Positions 45,498 through 54,463 of a DNA stretch of 64,000 nucleotides are shown here, one piece after another (the first letter of the stretch is position 1; each line of letters starts with the position of its first letter). This DNA comes from JAJKIP01 sp037200685 (GTDB taxonomy: Bacteria > Bacteroidota > Bacteroidia > Chitinophagales > Chitinophagaceae). The stretch is taken from contig JBBCIG010000002.1 in NCBI GenBank assembly GCA_037200685.1, forward strand, positions 124,001-188,000. Reading direction: 5' to 3'. The position numbers and the translations under genes are program-made. Below the pieces are notes generated by a model. It had not been told where the DNA came from. It saw only the letters and a program-made list of their open reading frames with translations, and made no database searches.

Positions 45498-46220
45498 TCA
45501 ATCCATTCTCTTCACGCTTCCCGCACCACTGATGTTTTGATCAATTGCGGGGTTGCCCTTGTATTTTATATTTGCAGCGCCACTCACTTCCACATCTAAT
45601 TTTACACTGGCCGACACTTCCGCATTTCCCGCCCCGGATATACCTACGCTTACATTCTCGGCTATCAAATTGAAACATTTGAAGTCACTGCTGCCAGAGC
45701 CGTCGAGAATCAATTCTTTTGTTTGACCCCCCAATTCCGCATAGCTGGCGCCGGAAAGGCCCGCATTTACTTTCGGAGAATTAACGTTCAACACCAGTTT
45801 GCTCGCCCCGCTCATATCAATATCTATTCCTTCGGGATTGGTCAGGTCATTCTGACCATATACTTTACAGGCGCCGGAAATTTCTATCCCTTTATATAGC
45901 GGTGCGCTGACATACACTTTCAATCTTGTTGTTTCAAGACTGGTATTGTCTTCCTGCTTTATACGCAGCACATTATCGCCTCTTACTTCGGTGATGATGT
46001 ATTGCTGCAGGTTTTCGTCCGTTTCTACTTTCACCGAGAAGGAATTATCCTGTGTAATATATACATCTACCGCACCGCTCACATCAATACCGGTAAAATT
46101 ACCGGCGCTCCGGGTTTCCGTGATAACATTCCCGTTTCCATGCACCCTGTTACCAAAGAAAGAATGACAGGAGGAAACAGTTGTTATAATAAGAACTGAA
46201 AAAATAATTTGCTTTAGCAT
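45498..46220 (-). CDS. DUF2807 (head GIN domain) lipoprotein
   Basis: A 240-residue putative lipoprotein from the ATG at 46220: signal LIITTVSSC, lipobox cysteine followed by HSFFG. The body is a parallel beta-helix-like domain with recurrent GIDVSGAVDV, IEISGACKVY, DIDMSGASKL, AGLSGASYAE and VGISGAGNAE repeats, the SGA pattern of DUF2807. Such proteins are exported in Bacteroidota; function unknown. An in-frame upstream ATG would add 57 residues overlapping guaA and is rejected. Divergent from guaA. Confidence 0.88.
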   Translation of the reverse strand: MLKQIIFSVLIITTVSSCHSFFGNRVHGNGNVITETRSAGNFTGIDVSGAVDVYITQDNSFSVKVETDENLQQYIITEVRGDNVLRIKQEDNTSLETTRLKVYVSAPLYKGIEISGACKVYGQNDLTNPEGIDIDMSGASKLVLNVNSPKVNAGLSGASYAELGGQTKELILDGSGSSDFKCFNLIAENVSVGISGAGNAEVSASVKLDVEVSGAANIKYKGNPAIDQNISGAGSVKRMD

Positions 46221-46352
46221 AATACAAAGTTTTAGGTCGTCCCGTAATGCGAATCTATTTCTTTTCCGCCCGTTTGACGCTCCGGATAAGGGATAGGTTA
46301 CAGCCAAAACTCCGAAATCCGCAACTGCCGACTGTTCTTTACCTTCGCAGCC

Positions 46353-47888
46353 ATGACGGAAAAGATACTGATCCTTGATTTTGGCTCCCAATATACCCAG
46401 TTAATTGCCAGGGCCGTAAGAGAAGCCAATGTGTACTGCGAAATAATCCCCTACACCAAAAATTTTGAGTTTGAACCCGGCCTGAAAGGCATCATCCTTT
46501 CCGGCTCGCCATTTTCTGTAAATGAAGCCAATGCACCGGATGTAAACGTTGAAAGTTTCATTGAAAAAGTGCCGGTGCTGGGTGTTTGTTACGGAGCGCA
46601 ATTAACCGCCAAACGTTTTGGCGGTCGTGTAGAAAAAAGTAATAAACGGGAATATGGCCGTGCCGTCTTGCACAAAGAAAAAGAAGATGTCTTATTTAAT
46701 AATGTAGCGGAAACATCGCAGGTATGGATGAGCCATGCCGATACGATATTGGAATTGCCGAAAAATTTTGAATTGCTGGCAACGACGGAAAGTATACCTA
46801 TTGCTGCATTCAAAAAAAACGGCACAGGAACAAACGCTTTGTATGGGGTGCAGTTTCATCCTGAAGTATATCATTCCAAAGAAGGAAAAAAGATTTTGAA
46901 CAACTTCCTCGTAAATGTTTGCGGTTGCTCCCAGGATTGGACACCGGCGCATTTTATTTCCGATACCGTTGCCGCATTAAAAAAACAAATCGGCGACAGG
47001 AAAGTGATCATGGCGCTGAGCGGCGGTGTTGATTCAACCGTTGCAGCTACTTTAATTACCCGTGCGATCGGCGTGAACCTGTTCGGAATATTTGTAGACA
47101 ATGGTGTGCTGCGCAAAGATGAGTTTGAAAACGTATTGACCACTTATGCAAAACTCGGCCTGAATGTAAAAGGTATCGATGCCAAGCAACGATTTTATGA
47201 TGCACTTGCCGGTGAAACCGACCCGGAAACAAAACGCAAAACAATCGGCCGCTTATTTATTGATATTTTCCAGGAAGAAGCAAAACATATCGAGGGCATT
47301 GAAATCCTCGGGCAGGGAACGATCTATCCTGATGTTATTGAAAGTGTATCGGTGCACGGGCCTTCGGTTACGATTAAATCGCATCACAACGTAGGCGGCT
47401 TACCCGAAAAAATGCACCTCACTCTCATCGAACCGTTGCGATCTCTCTTTAAAGATGAAGTAAGAAAAGTTGGAAAAGAACTAGGCATTCCCGCAGAAAT
47501 GATCGATCGCCATCCATTTCCCGGCCCTGGTTTAGCTATCCGGATTTTAGGCGAAATCACCGAAGAAAAGGTACGGTTGTTGCAGGAAGCAGACCACTTG
47601 TATGTTAAAGCACTTAAGGATAATAATCTCTATGCAACCGTATGGCAGGCCGGCGCTATCTTGTTACCGGTAAAAAGCGTTGGTGTAATGGGCGATGAAA
47701 GAACGTATGAATTTACGGTGGCGTTAAGAGCGGTGACAAGCGTGGATGGTATGACGGCGGACTGGGCGCATTTACCTTATGAATTTTTGGCGAATATTTC
47801 CAACGAGATCATTAATAATGTAAAAGGTATAAACAGGGTGGTGTACGATATCAGCAGTAAACCGCCTGCAACGATTGAATGGGAATGA
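46353..47888 (+). CDS. guaA: GMP synthase (glutamine-hydrolysing)
   Basis: GuaA aminates XMP to GMP using glutamine and ATP. The class I amidotransferase domain carries the Cys nucleophile in GVCYGAQL near residue 78 and FHPEVYHS. The ATP-pyrophosphatase P-loop is ALSGGVDSTVAATL near residue 222. The C-terminal dimerisation domain (HPFPGPGLAIRILG, ISSKPPATIEWE) is complete. Length 511 residues is normal and the frame is intact. A short syllable repeat follows its stop codon directly. Confidence 0.97.
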   Translation: MTEKILILDFGSQYTQLIARAVREANVYCEIIPYTKNFEFEPGLKGIILSGSPFSVNEANAPDVNVESFIEKVPVLGVCYGAQLTAKRFGGRVEKSNKREYGRAVLHKEKEDVLFNNVAETSQVWMSHADTILELPKNFELLATTESIPIAAFKKNGTGTNALYGVQFHPEVYHSKEGKKILNNFLVNVCGCSQDWTPAHFISDTVAALKKQIGDRKVIMALSGGVDSTVAATLITRAIGVNLFGIFVDNGVLRKDEFENVLTTYAKLGLNVKGIDAKQRFYDALAGETDPETKRKTIGRLFIDIFQEEAKHIEGIEILGQGTIYPDVIESVSVHGPSVTIKSHHNVGGLPEKMHLTLIEPLRSLFKDEVRKVGKELGIPAEMIDRHPFPGPGLAIRILGEITEEKVRLLQEADHLYVKALKDNNLYATVWQAGAILLPVKSVGVMGDERTYEFTVALRAVTSVDGMTADWAHLPYEFLANISNEIINNVKGINRVVYDISSKPPATIEWE

Positions 47889-47917
47889 TGAACAATAAGC
47901 AATTGGCAATAGGCAAT
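47889..47917 (+). repeat. Syllable repeat, GCAATTGGCAATAGGCAAT type
   Basis: AATAAGCAATTGGCAATAGG and then CAATC: units of 7-8 bases of the (GG)CAAT(A/T) type between guaA and the next gene. Related arrays lie at 54.3, 61.0 and 61.6 kb. Confidence 0.7.
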
Positions 47918-47928
47918 CTAAAACCTTT

Positions 47929-49146
47929 ATGATGAGAAAACATTTTCAACTTGTAACATTTACCCGCTTGTTTCTTGCCTTGTCCCTTGTCCCTTGTACC
48001 TTGCTCCTTGCACCTTTCCAAAGTAAAGCACAAAACGATTCATTAAAAAAACATAAGATCGCCATCTTCGCTCCTCTTTATCTTGATTCCGCTTTTGATG
48101 CCCGCAATGAATACCGTTATGCAAAAAATAATCTTCCAAAATTTATTAATACTGGTCTTGAATTTTATGAAGGTGTTCAACTGGCGCTTGATTCACTGAC
48201 ACAGGAAGGCGCTCAATTGGAAATATTTGTTTTTGATACCCGCTCTGCCAAAGAAACACTGGAACAACAATTAGCCAAACCGGAACTCAACGATGTAGAA
48301 CTCATCATCGCACATTGCAGCAATAATGAAATGCGTTTGTTTTCGAACATCGCATTCGCCAGAAAAATTCCTTTTATCAATACCACCATTCCCAACGATG
48401 CGGGAATAACCAACAATCCTTTCTTTGTTATTTTAAATCCTACACTCAGAACGCAATGCGAAGGCATTTATAAATTCATCCAGAAATATTATGCGCTTGA
48501 TCCTATCATTGTCTTTCGAAGAAAAACATCGGCGGATGACCTGGTGAAAACGATCTTTGATGATTACAGCAAAAGCACTATGTCGGTTCCGTTGAAAATA
48601 AAATATGTAACATTGCCCGATAGCTTCACGGTTAGTCAATTGACGCCTTACCTCGACAGTACGCATAATTCATTGTGCATCGCCGGAAGCCTCGATGTAA
48701 ATTTTGGCAAACGCCTTACTTTTCAACTTGCTTCTATCAACAAACAATACCGTGCTACTGTAATGGGCATGCCCACCTGGGATGCTATTAAAGATTTCTC
48801 CAAAGCGGAATTCAAAGGCATTGAAATTATTTACACTACTCCTTTTTATAATCCAAGGGCCGATAAAGTAAGCGCCAGTATTACGGAATATTTCAACAAT
48901 CAACTTTATGCACGGCCCAGCGATATGGTATTCCGTGGTTATGAAGTCACCTGGTTGTTTTCAAAAATTTTGATGAAATACGGAAAAGACATTGCCTCCA
49001 ATTTAAGCAGCAAACAAAATCATCTTTTCACCGAATACGATATTCAGCCCGTCATCAACAGGACAACCACTACACTTGATTATTTTGAAAATAAGAAATT
49101 GTATTTCTTGAAATGGCTCGATGGCATCTATAAAATTGTAAATTAA
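47929..49146 (+). CDS. Periplasmic-binding-protein-like (type 1 fold) secreted protein
   Basis: A 405-residue exported protein with the type 1 periplasmic-binding fold of amino-acid ABC receptors: KIAIFAPLYLDSAF, LEFYEGVQLALDSL, LIIAHCSNNEMRLF and NTTIPNDAGITNNPFF segments. No transporter genes are adjacent, so it may be a sensor or structural protein rather than a transport receptor. Its signal-peptide region is encoded by a run of CTTG(T)CC syllables (47967-48014), giving ALSLVPCTLLLAP. The start may be either of the two adjacent ATGs. Confidence 0.75.
   Translation: MMRKHFQLVTFTRLFLALSLVPCTLLLAPFQSKAQNDSLKKHKIAIFAPLYLDSAFDARNEYRYAKNNLPKFINTGLEFYEGVQLALDSLTQEGAQLEIFVFDTRSAKETLEQQLAKPELNDVELIIAHCSNNEMRLFSNIAFARKIPFINTTIPNDAGITNNPFFVILNPTLRTQCEGIYKFIQKYYALDPIIVFRRKTSADDLVKTIFDDYSKSTMSVPLKIKYVTLPDSFTVSQLTPYLDSTHNSLCIAGSLDVNFGKRLTFQLASINKQYRATVMGMPTWDAIKDFSKAEFKGIEIIYTTPFYNPRADKVSASITEYFNNQLYARPSDMVFRGYEVTWLFSKILMKYGKDIASNLSSKQNHLFTEYDIQPVINRTTTTLDYFENKKLYFLKWLDGIYKIVN
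47967..48014 (+). repeat. Syllable repeat inside a signal-peptide coding region
   Basis: Units TTGCC, TTGTCCC, TTGTCCC, TTGTACC, TTGCTCC and TTGCACC follow each other in the coding sequence of the hydrophobic signal segment. Reading frame is kept. The same unit type occurs non-coding at 60.93-61.02 kb. Confidence 0.75.
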
Positions 49147-49152
49147 TTTCTA

Positions 49153-49221
49153 GCCAAGCTTCGGTTCCCTGATCATCTTCGTTGCGTCGCACTCTTGTAC
49201 TTTCTATTCTTTACTCAGCAT
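49153..49221 (-). repeat. Dispersed intergenic repeat A, copy 6
   Basis: Minus-strand copy ending GCTTGGCTAG, with GGGAACCGAAGC and GAGTGCGACGCAACGAAGAT; shares its variant (CAACGAAGATGATCAGGGAA) with copy 2 at 7.6 kb. It lies in the 351-base gap that also holds two copies of repeat B and no gene. Confidence 0.8.
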
Positions 49222-49244
49222 TTTAGAAGAGCTCTATTGTATCA

Positions 49245-49306
49245 TACTCTTCTAAAAGCAAGGGCTGTGTGCTGTTCCTCTCCTTTAGGAGAGGCTAGGT
49301 GAGGTT
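49245..49306 (+). repeat. Palindromic repeat B, copy 2
   Basis: CTTCTAAAAGCAAGGGCTGT, then CCTCTCCTTTAGGAGAGG and CTAGGTGAGGTT, nearly identical to the 35.65 kb copy. Confidence 0.8.
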
Positions 49307-49340
49307 CTATTCAGCATTTGCGAAATCTCCTATTTCAATT

Positions 49341-49412
49341 ATACTTTTCTAAAAGTGAGGGCTGTGTGCAGCTTCCCTCTCCACTTGTGGAGAGGGATAA
49401 AGGGTGAGGTTA
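49341..49412 (+). repeat. Palindromic repeat B, copy 3 (variant)
   Basis: CTTTTCTAAAAGTGAGGGCT, then CCCTCTCCACTTGTGGAGAG followed by GG, then GGGTGAGGTT. The palindrome arms are kept while its centre differs (ACTTGT instead of TTTA), as expected if the hairpin matters. Confidence 0.75.
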
Positions 49413-49497
49413 TATTCAAAGTTGAGAGCTGGTGCAGATGGCTTAGTAATTTCAAATCATTTTGTAACTTTCTCTAACAAACCACATCACCACCAAT

Positions 49498-50931
49498 TTG
49501 AGCAAATCCCTCATTATATCGATCTTATTTTTATTATTCGCCTGTTATTCCTGTCTCGTTAAGAAATCAGGAAGACAATCATTGTACGAGTTACAGCAAT
49601 CTGCGGGTTCATTTTCTAAAAACGATTCTTTATCGATCATTAATGCATACACCTTCCCGGAAGGAAATGCAGCAACAGGATATCAATATCTTTTATATGG
49701 AAATGCTTTCAGCAGCGGTATACCGGAAAGCCTTTACAAAAAAGTCCTGTTTGGAAAAAACACAATGGTGGCGTCCCTCACCGGCTATAACAAATATGTG
49801 CTGAATGATTTTGTTGCATTTAAAAATAAAGATGGCAATGTAACAGTATCTCCCGGTTGCCTGCATTGCCATGCGCAAAAATTCAATGACCAATTGATTA
49901 TTGGATTGGGTAACAGCTACAGTAATTTCCAGGATGATAAAACCCATTACCTGAAGCTGGCGGAAAAAGTCACCAAACTCTTATATGGAAAAAAATCAAA
50001 AGAATGGAAAACTGCCGAACGGGCTTTTGAATCCGGTTATTTTTTAGCCCCACAAATTATAACGGAAATGCAGGGGCCAACGTCCGCACATCGTATCCTG
50101 GAAATGATGGCCGCCCATCGTGATCCGCAAACATTATTATTCCGGGCGGATACCAGTTATTTTGACATCCCTCCTATTGTCATTCCTACAGACATTCCTC
50201 CACTCTGGAATTCAAAAAAGAAAAAAGCATTTACCATCAATGCGATGGAACAGGGCGATCTTTTAAAACATTTAATGAGCCCGACGATTATTATTTTCAC
50301 CGATACTGCGGAAGCGAATGAAATATATAAGAACATAAAAGATGTTTGGGCTTACTTCACTACGCTTGAAGCGCCAAAGTATCCTTATAAGGTTGATGAA
50401 GCAGCTGCGGAACAAGGAAAACTAATCTTTTCAAAAAACTGTTCTTCCTGCCACGGAACTTATGGAAATAATGAATACTACCCGGAGAAATTAGTTCCCG
50501 GGGAAATTATCGAAACCGATTCCCTTATGCTAAAGTACTATGCGAATTATCCTGAATTTGCAGAATGGTTTAATAAAAGTTGGTTCGCATCAGCTTCTTC
50601 CCCTGCATTTATTAAACCCCAGCCCGGCTATGTAGCCCCGCCGCTGAATGGTGTTTGGATAACTGCCCCTTATTTACACAATGGTTCTGTTCCAACTATT
50701 GAAGAAGTGTTAAACAGCAACCTGCGTCCCCGGTATTGGCAAAGAAGTTTCACTAAAGAAAAATATGATTATGAAAAGGTAGGTTGGCAGTATAAAAAAC
50801 TGAAGACACATGGCGGTAAAAAAACATATAACACGGATATTCCCGGCTATGGAAATTATGGACACTATTTCGGCGACCACCTCAGCGACAAAGAAAGAAA
50901 AGATCTTATTGAATATTTAAAAACGCTGTGA
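49498..50931 (+). CDS. Dihaem c-type cytochrome lipoprotein
   Basis: A 477-residue exported cytochrome with two haem-binding motifs, CLHCH near residue 121 and CSSCH near residue 315. The N-terminal hydrophobic region with ACYSC suggests a lipoprotein. The C-terminal APPLNGVWITAPYLHNGSVP segment is shared by dihaem peroxidases and RoxA/RoxB-like dihaem proteins. The gene starts with TTG; no nearby ATG fits. No partner redox gene is adjacent. Peroxidase versus oxygenase activity cannot be decided from this. Confidence 0.85.
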   Translation: MSKSLIISILFLLFACYSCLVKKSGRQSLYELQQSAGSFSKNDSLSIINAYTFPEGNAATGYQYLLYGNAFSSGIPESLYKKVLFGKNTMVASLTGYNKYVLNDFVAFKNKDGNVTVSPGCLHCHAQKFNDQLIIGLGNSYSNFQDDKTHYLKLAEKVTKLLYGKKSKEWKTAERAFESGYFLAPQIITEMQGPTSAHRILEMMAAHRDPQTLLFRADTSYFDIPPIVIPTDIPPLWNSKKKKAFTINAMEQGDLLKHLMSPTIIIFTDTAEANEIYKNIKDVWAYFTTLEAPKYPYKVDEAAAEQGKLIFSKNCSSCHGTYGNNEYYPEKLVPGEIIETDSLMLKYYANYPEFAEWFNKSWFASASSPAFIKPQPGYVAPPLNGVWITAPYLHNGSVPTIEEVLNSNLRPRYWQRSFTKEKYDYEKVGWQYKKLKTHGGKKTYNTDIPGYGNYGHYFGDHLSDKERKDLIEYLKTL

Positions 50932-50983
50932 GCCGCATCAATTCTGTCAGCGATGAGGTATTTTTGTCCTCCAACTTTAGTTT

Positions 50984-53548
50984 TTGAACCTCACAACTAC
51001 ACCCGGATATAAAGCAATTACTGATTGGCTGTCTGCGAAGCAGCGACAACCTTTTTTATTCCAGGAGCAAACATGGCAGCATATCATCAATAACGAAAGC
51101 GGCCTGGTGAATGCGCCAACCGGCTGCGGCAAAACATACTCTGTTTTTTTGGGCGCTGTCATTGATTTTATTAATCATCATCCCGATGATTATAAAACAA
51201 AAAAGAATAATGGGCTTCAATTGATTTGGATAACGCCGCTTCGTGCACTCGCAAAAGATATTGGGAGGGCGATGGAAGAAGTGATCAGCGAAATGGAAAT
51301 GAGCTGGAAGATCGGTATCCGCAACGGTGATACCGATATGAACGAAAGGGCCAAACAAAAAAGGCAAATGCCCGAAGTATTGATCATCACTCCCGAAAGC
51401 CTTCATCTCTTATTAGCACAAAAAGGTTACCCGGATATTTTTCAATCATTAAAAACCGTCGCCGTTGATGAATGGCATGAATTACTTGGAAGTAAAAGAG
51501 GCGTCCAGGTAGAATTGGCTGTAAGCAGGCTGGTTGCTTTAGCAACTGGTCGTGAGCAGAAAGTTGTTGATTCAGAAGATAACTCGCAACTCGTAACTCA
51601 TAACTCTAAACTTTCCCTCTGGGGTATCTCCGCCACGATCGGCAATCTTGAACAAGCTAAAGAAGTTTTATTATCATCATTGAATACGAAAGGCGTTATC
51701 GTACGATCACAAATGCAAAAGAAAGTAGAGATCGAATCTGTATTTCCTGACGAAATAGAAAAATATCCGTGGGCTGGACATTTGGGTATCAAGCTTGTTG
51801 ATAAAGTAATTCCGATTATCAATAGCAGCAAAACCACACTCATTTTTATTAATACCCGCGGCATGAGTGAATTGTGGTACCAGGCTTTATTAAATGCCGC
51901 ACCTGATCTCGCTGGTGCTATCGCTTTACATCACGGCAGCGTTGACCAGGAATTAAGATTATGGGTGGAAGAATCTTTACACACCGCCCGCTTAAAAGCT
52001 GTAGTTTGTACAGCCTCACTTGATCTCGGTGTTGACTTCCGCCCGGTTGAAACGGTTATACAAGTAGGTTCACCAAAAGGTGTAGCAAGATTTTTACAAA
52101 GGGCCGGCCGCAGTGGCCATAGTCCCGACCAGGTAAGTAAAATTTATTTTCTTCCTACCCATTCATTAGAATTGATAGAAGCCGCCGCATTAAAAGAGGC
52201 CATTGACGAACAGCTTATCGAAAGCAGGCAGCCCATGCTTTTATGTTTTGATGTATTAATACAATACTGCTGTACGCTGGCCATCTCGGAAGGATTTACT
52301 TCCGATGAATTATTTGAAGAAATAAAAAGCACTTACTGTTATAGGGAAATTACCGAACATGAATGGCGGCAACTGATTCATCATATTACCGAAGGCGGCA
52401 GCGCTTTAAGCCAATACGACGAATACAAAAAAATTGAAATCATTGATGGAATATACCGCATGCCCGGAAGACGAATGGCCATGCGCCATCGTTTACATAT
52501 CGGTACTATTGTCAGTGATGCGATGCTGAAAGTAAAATTTATGAGTGGTGGTTATATCGGCGTGATAGAAGAATATTTTATTTCAAGGCTGGAGCCGGGT
52601 GATGTCTTTACACTCGCCGGAAGAAATTTAGAACTGGTGATGATAAAAGACATGACCGTTATTGTCAGAAAATCGAATGCAACAAAGTCAAATGTACCCA
52701 GCTGGAACGGTGGAAGAATGCCGCTAAGCGCCAATCTCGGAAAGATGCTGAGAAAACAGTTGACAATCAGCCGCAGGTTATTGACAGATTCTTCAGTATC
52801 GGTCATCGATCATCTGTCATTCGACAACGAACTCATTCCTATCGAACTGAAAACACTTTCCCCGCTGTTTGAACTACAGGAAAAACTCTCCCATGTTCCT
52901 AAAGCAAACGAATTACTGATCGAACAAATAGAAACAAGGGATGGCTTTCATCTTTTTGTATTTCCATTTGAAGGAAGACTGGTGCATGAAGCTATGGCTG
53001 CCATACTTGCTTATCGCATTAGCCGCATCCGTCCCATCACTTTTTCTTTTGCGATGAATGATTACGGTTTTGAATTACTCAGCGATCAGCCGATTCCGGT
53101 AGATGATACCAATGTCTACGAATTATTTTCCCCGGATAATTTATTTGAAGACATACAACGCAGCGTTAACTCAACGGAAATGGCGAAAAGAAAATTCCGG
53201 GATATCGCTGTTATCGGCGGATTAATTTTCCAGGGAATGCCGGGCGAGAAAAAGAAAGCAAGGCATTTACAATCTTCCGCTTCTTTGCTTTTTAAAGTAT
53301 TCGCGGAATACGATCCGGATAATTTATTGCTCCGCCAGGCTTACCAGGAAGTATTTGACCAGCAAATGGAAGAAGTGCGGCTAAGAGATATGTTGCATCG
53401 CATTCAACAATCAAAAATCGTCCTTACGTTTCCTGAACGCCTCACTCCTTTTTGTTTCCCGGTGAAAGTGGATAGCATGCGGGAAGACCTTTCTTCGGAA
53501 AAATTAGAAGACAGGGTGAAAAAGATGCAGGTCCAGCTGGAAAATTAA
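50984..53548 (+). CDS. Ligase-associated DNA repair DEXH-box helicase (Lhr-like)
   Basis: An 854-residue SF2 helicase: Walker A NAPTGCGKT near residue 42, motif II VDEWHELLGSKRG, motif III ISATIGN, and motif VI RFLQRAGRSGH. The C-terminal half is the Lhr-type winged-helix region (GRMPLSANLGKMLRKQL). The family is found with an ATP-dependent ligase, an exonuclease and PdeM; here PdeM follows 45 bases downstream but ligase and exonuclease are not in the window. TTG start at 50984 fits the family N-terminus. A linker of about 20 residues near 200 is encoded by a syllable repeat. Confidence 0.92.
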   Translation: MNLTTTPGYKAITDWLSAKQRQPFLFQEQTWQHIINNESGLVNAPTGCGKTYSVFLGAVIDFINHHPDDYKTKKNNGLQLIWITPLRALAKDIGRAMEEVISEMEMSWKIGIRNGDTDMNERAKQKRQMPEVLIITPESLHLLLAQKGYPDIFQSLKTVAVDEWHELLGSKRGVQVELAVSRLVALATGREQKVVDSEDNSQLVTHNSKLSLWGISATIGNLEQAKEVLLSSLNTKGVIVRSQMQKKVEIESVFPDEIEKYPWAGHLGIKLVDKVIPIINSSKTTLIFINTRGMSELWYQALLNAAPDLAGAIALHHGSVDQELRLWVEESLHTARLKAVVCTASLDLGVDFRPVETVIQVGSPKGVARFLQRAGRSGHSPDQVSKIYFLPTHSLELIEAAALKEAIDEQLIESRQPMLLCFDVLIQYCCTLAISEGFTSDELFEEIKSTYCYREITEHEWRQLIHHITEGGSALSQYDEYKKIEIIDGIYRMPGRRMAMRHRLHIGTIVSDAMLKVKFMSGGYIGVIEEYFISRLEPGDVFTLAGRNLELVMIKDMTVIVRKSNATKSNVPSWNGGRMPLSANLGKMLRKQLTISRRLLTDSSVSVIDHLSFDNELIPIELKTLSPLFELQEKLSHVPKANELLIEQIETRDGFHLFVFPFEGRLVHEAMAAILAYRISRIRPITFSFAMNDYGFELLSDQPIPVDDTNVYELFSPDNLFEDIQRSVNSTEMAKRKFRDIAVIGGLIFQGMPGEKKKARHLQSSASLLFKVFAEYDPDNLLLRQAYQEVFDQQMEEVRLRDMLHRIQQSKIVLTFPERLTPFCFPVKVDSMREDLSSEKLEDRVKKMQVQLEN
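51581..51610 (+). repeat. Syllable repeat inside the helicase gene
   Basis: AACTCGC-AACTCGT-AACTCAT-AACTCTA: four 7-base units, kept in frame because the whole insertion is a multiple of three. It encodes part of an extra loop (EDNSQLVTHNSKLS) between motifs II and III of the helicase. Confidence 0.8.
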
Positions 53549-53593
53549 GAATGTTGTTCCTGCAATGTATCCCCGCATTAAATTTGCGGCGTT

Positions 53594-54253
53594 ATGGCTA
53601 CTCTTTTATCTCATATCTTATATGATCAGCATCTTATTCTCAACGCTGAAAGAACGTTATACTGGGAAGATCAAAATACATTGATCGTGGCTGATGTGCA
53701 TGTTGGGAAGACGGGGCACTTCCGCAAATCAGGAATTAATGTGCCGCAATCCGTTTATAAGGACGACCTGCACCGCCTGCTGGCACAAATACTTTTCTTT
53801 AAAGCAGAACGCTTAATTATCGTAGGCGATTTAACTCACAGCGCCGCTAATCTTGAAATGGATCTTTTCCGTAAATGGCGAAAGGATTTTTCATCCCTGA
53901 AAGTGGATTTAGTGAAAGGCAACCATGATATCCTGGATAATAAATGGTATGAGCAGGCTGATATCAATGTATATAATGATCCGTTGGTGATAGAACAGTT
54001 CATGTTCATGCACGACATTAAACAGTCAAAAAAAAATATAGATACAGATAAATTTATTTTCTCCGGCCATATTCATCCCGTTGTGGTGATGAGGGGAAAA
54101 GGAAAACAAACACTCAGCTTTCCCTGCTTTTATTTTTCAAAGGGTTATTCTGTTCTGCCGGCGTTCAGCCGCTTTACCGGTGGATATAGAGTGCAGGCGC
54201 AGGAAGGTGATGTTGTTTTTGCATTGGTGGAGAAAGAGATATTGAAGTTGTAG
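53594..54253 (+). CDS. pdeM: Ligase-associated DNA damage response endonuclease PdeM
   Basis: A 219-residue calcineurin-like metallophosphoesterase. Metal-binding motifs are VADVHVGKTGHFRK, VGDLTHS, KGNHD and SGHIHP. The N-terminal DQHLILNAERTLYW and the VADVHVGK variant of the first motif match PdeM, the nuclease of the ligase-associated repair set. It follows the Lhr-like helicase directly and is probably cotranscribed with it. Confidence 0.92.
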   Translation: MATLLSHILYDQHLILNAERTLYWEDQNTLIVADVHVGKTGHFRKSGINVPQSVYKDDLHRLLAQILFFKAERLIIVGDLTHSAANLEMDLFRKWRKDFSSLKVDLVKGNHDILDNKWYEQADINVYNDPLVIEQFMFMHDIKQSKKNIDTDKFIFSGHIHPVVVMRGKGKQTLSFPCFYFSKGYSVLPAFSRFTGGYRVQAQEGDVVFALVEKEILKL

Positions 54254-54284
54254 GCTAAGAGGGGGAAAGAGAAAAGGAGTTATA

Positions 54285-54350
54285 AGGGAACAAGGGACAA
54301 GAAAACAGGCAATATGCAATTGGCAATTAGCAATAGGAAACAGCTTTTAA
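54285..54350 (+). repeat. Syllable repeat array after pdeM
   Basis: Units such as ACAAGGGACAAG and GCAATTGGCAATTAGCAATA between pdeM and repeat A copy 7. Same unit types as at 47.9, 61.0 and 61.6 kb. Confidence 0.7.
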
Positions 54351-54386
54351 TAGTTCAGATACTGTAAAAAAGTTAACACTTCGACA

Positions 54387-54455
54387 ATGCTGAGTAGAGA
54401 ACAGAAAGATGAACGGAGCGTCGCAACAGACGATGATAGTAGTAATGCCGTTGGT
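54387..54455 (+). repeat. Dispersed intergenic repeat A, copy 7
   Basis: ATGCTGAGTAGAGAACAGAA, AGATGAACGGAGCGTCGC, AACAGACGATGATAGTAGTA and GTTGGTAAA. It ends at the 3' end of the convergent DUF5916 gene. Confidence 0.85.
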
Positions 54456-54463
54456 AAAAAAAT

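Noticed and set aside
51581..51610. CRISPR-like array from repeated AACTCGT units
   Set aside because: Units are 7 bases without spacers and lie within a coding frame.
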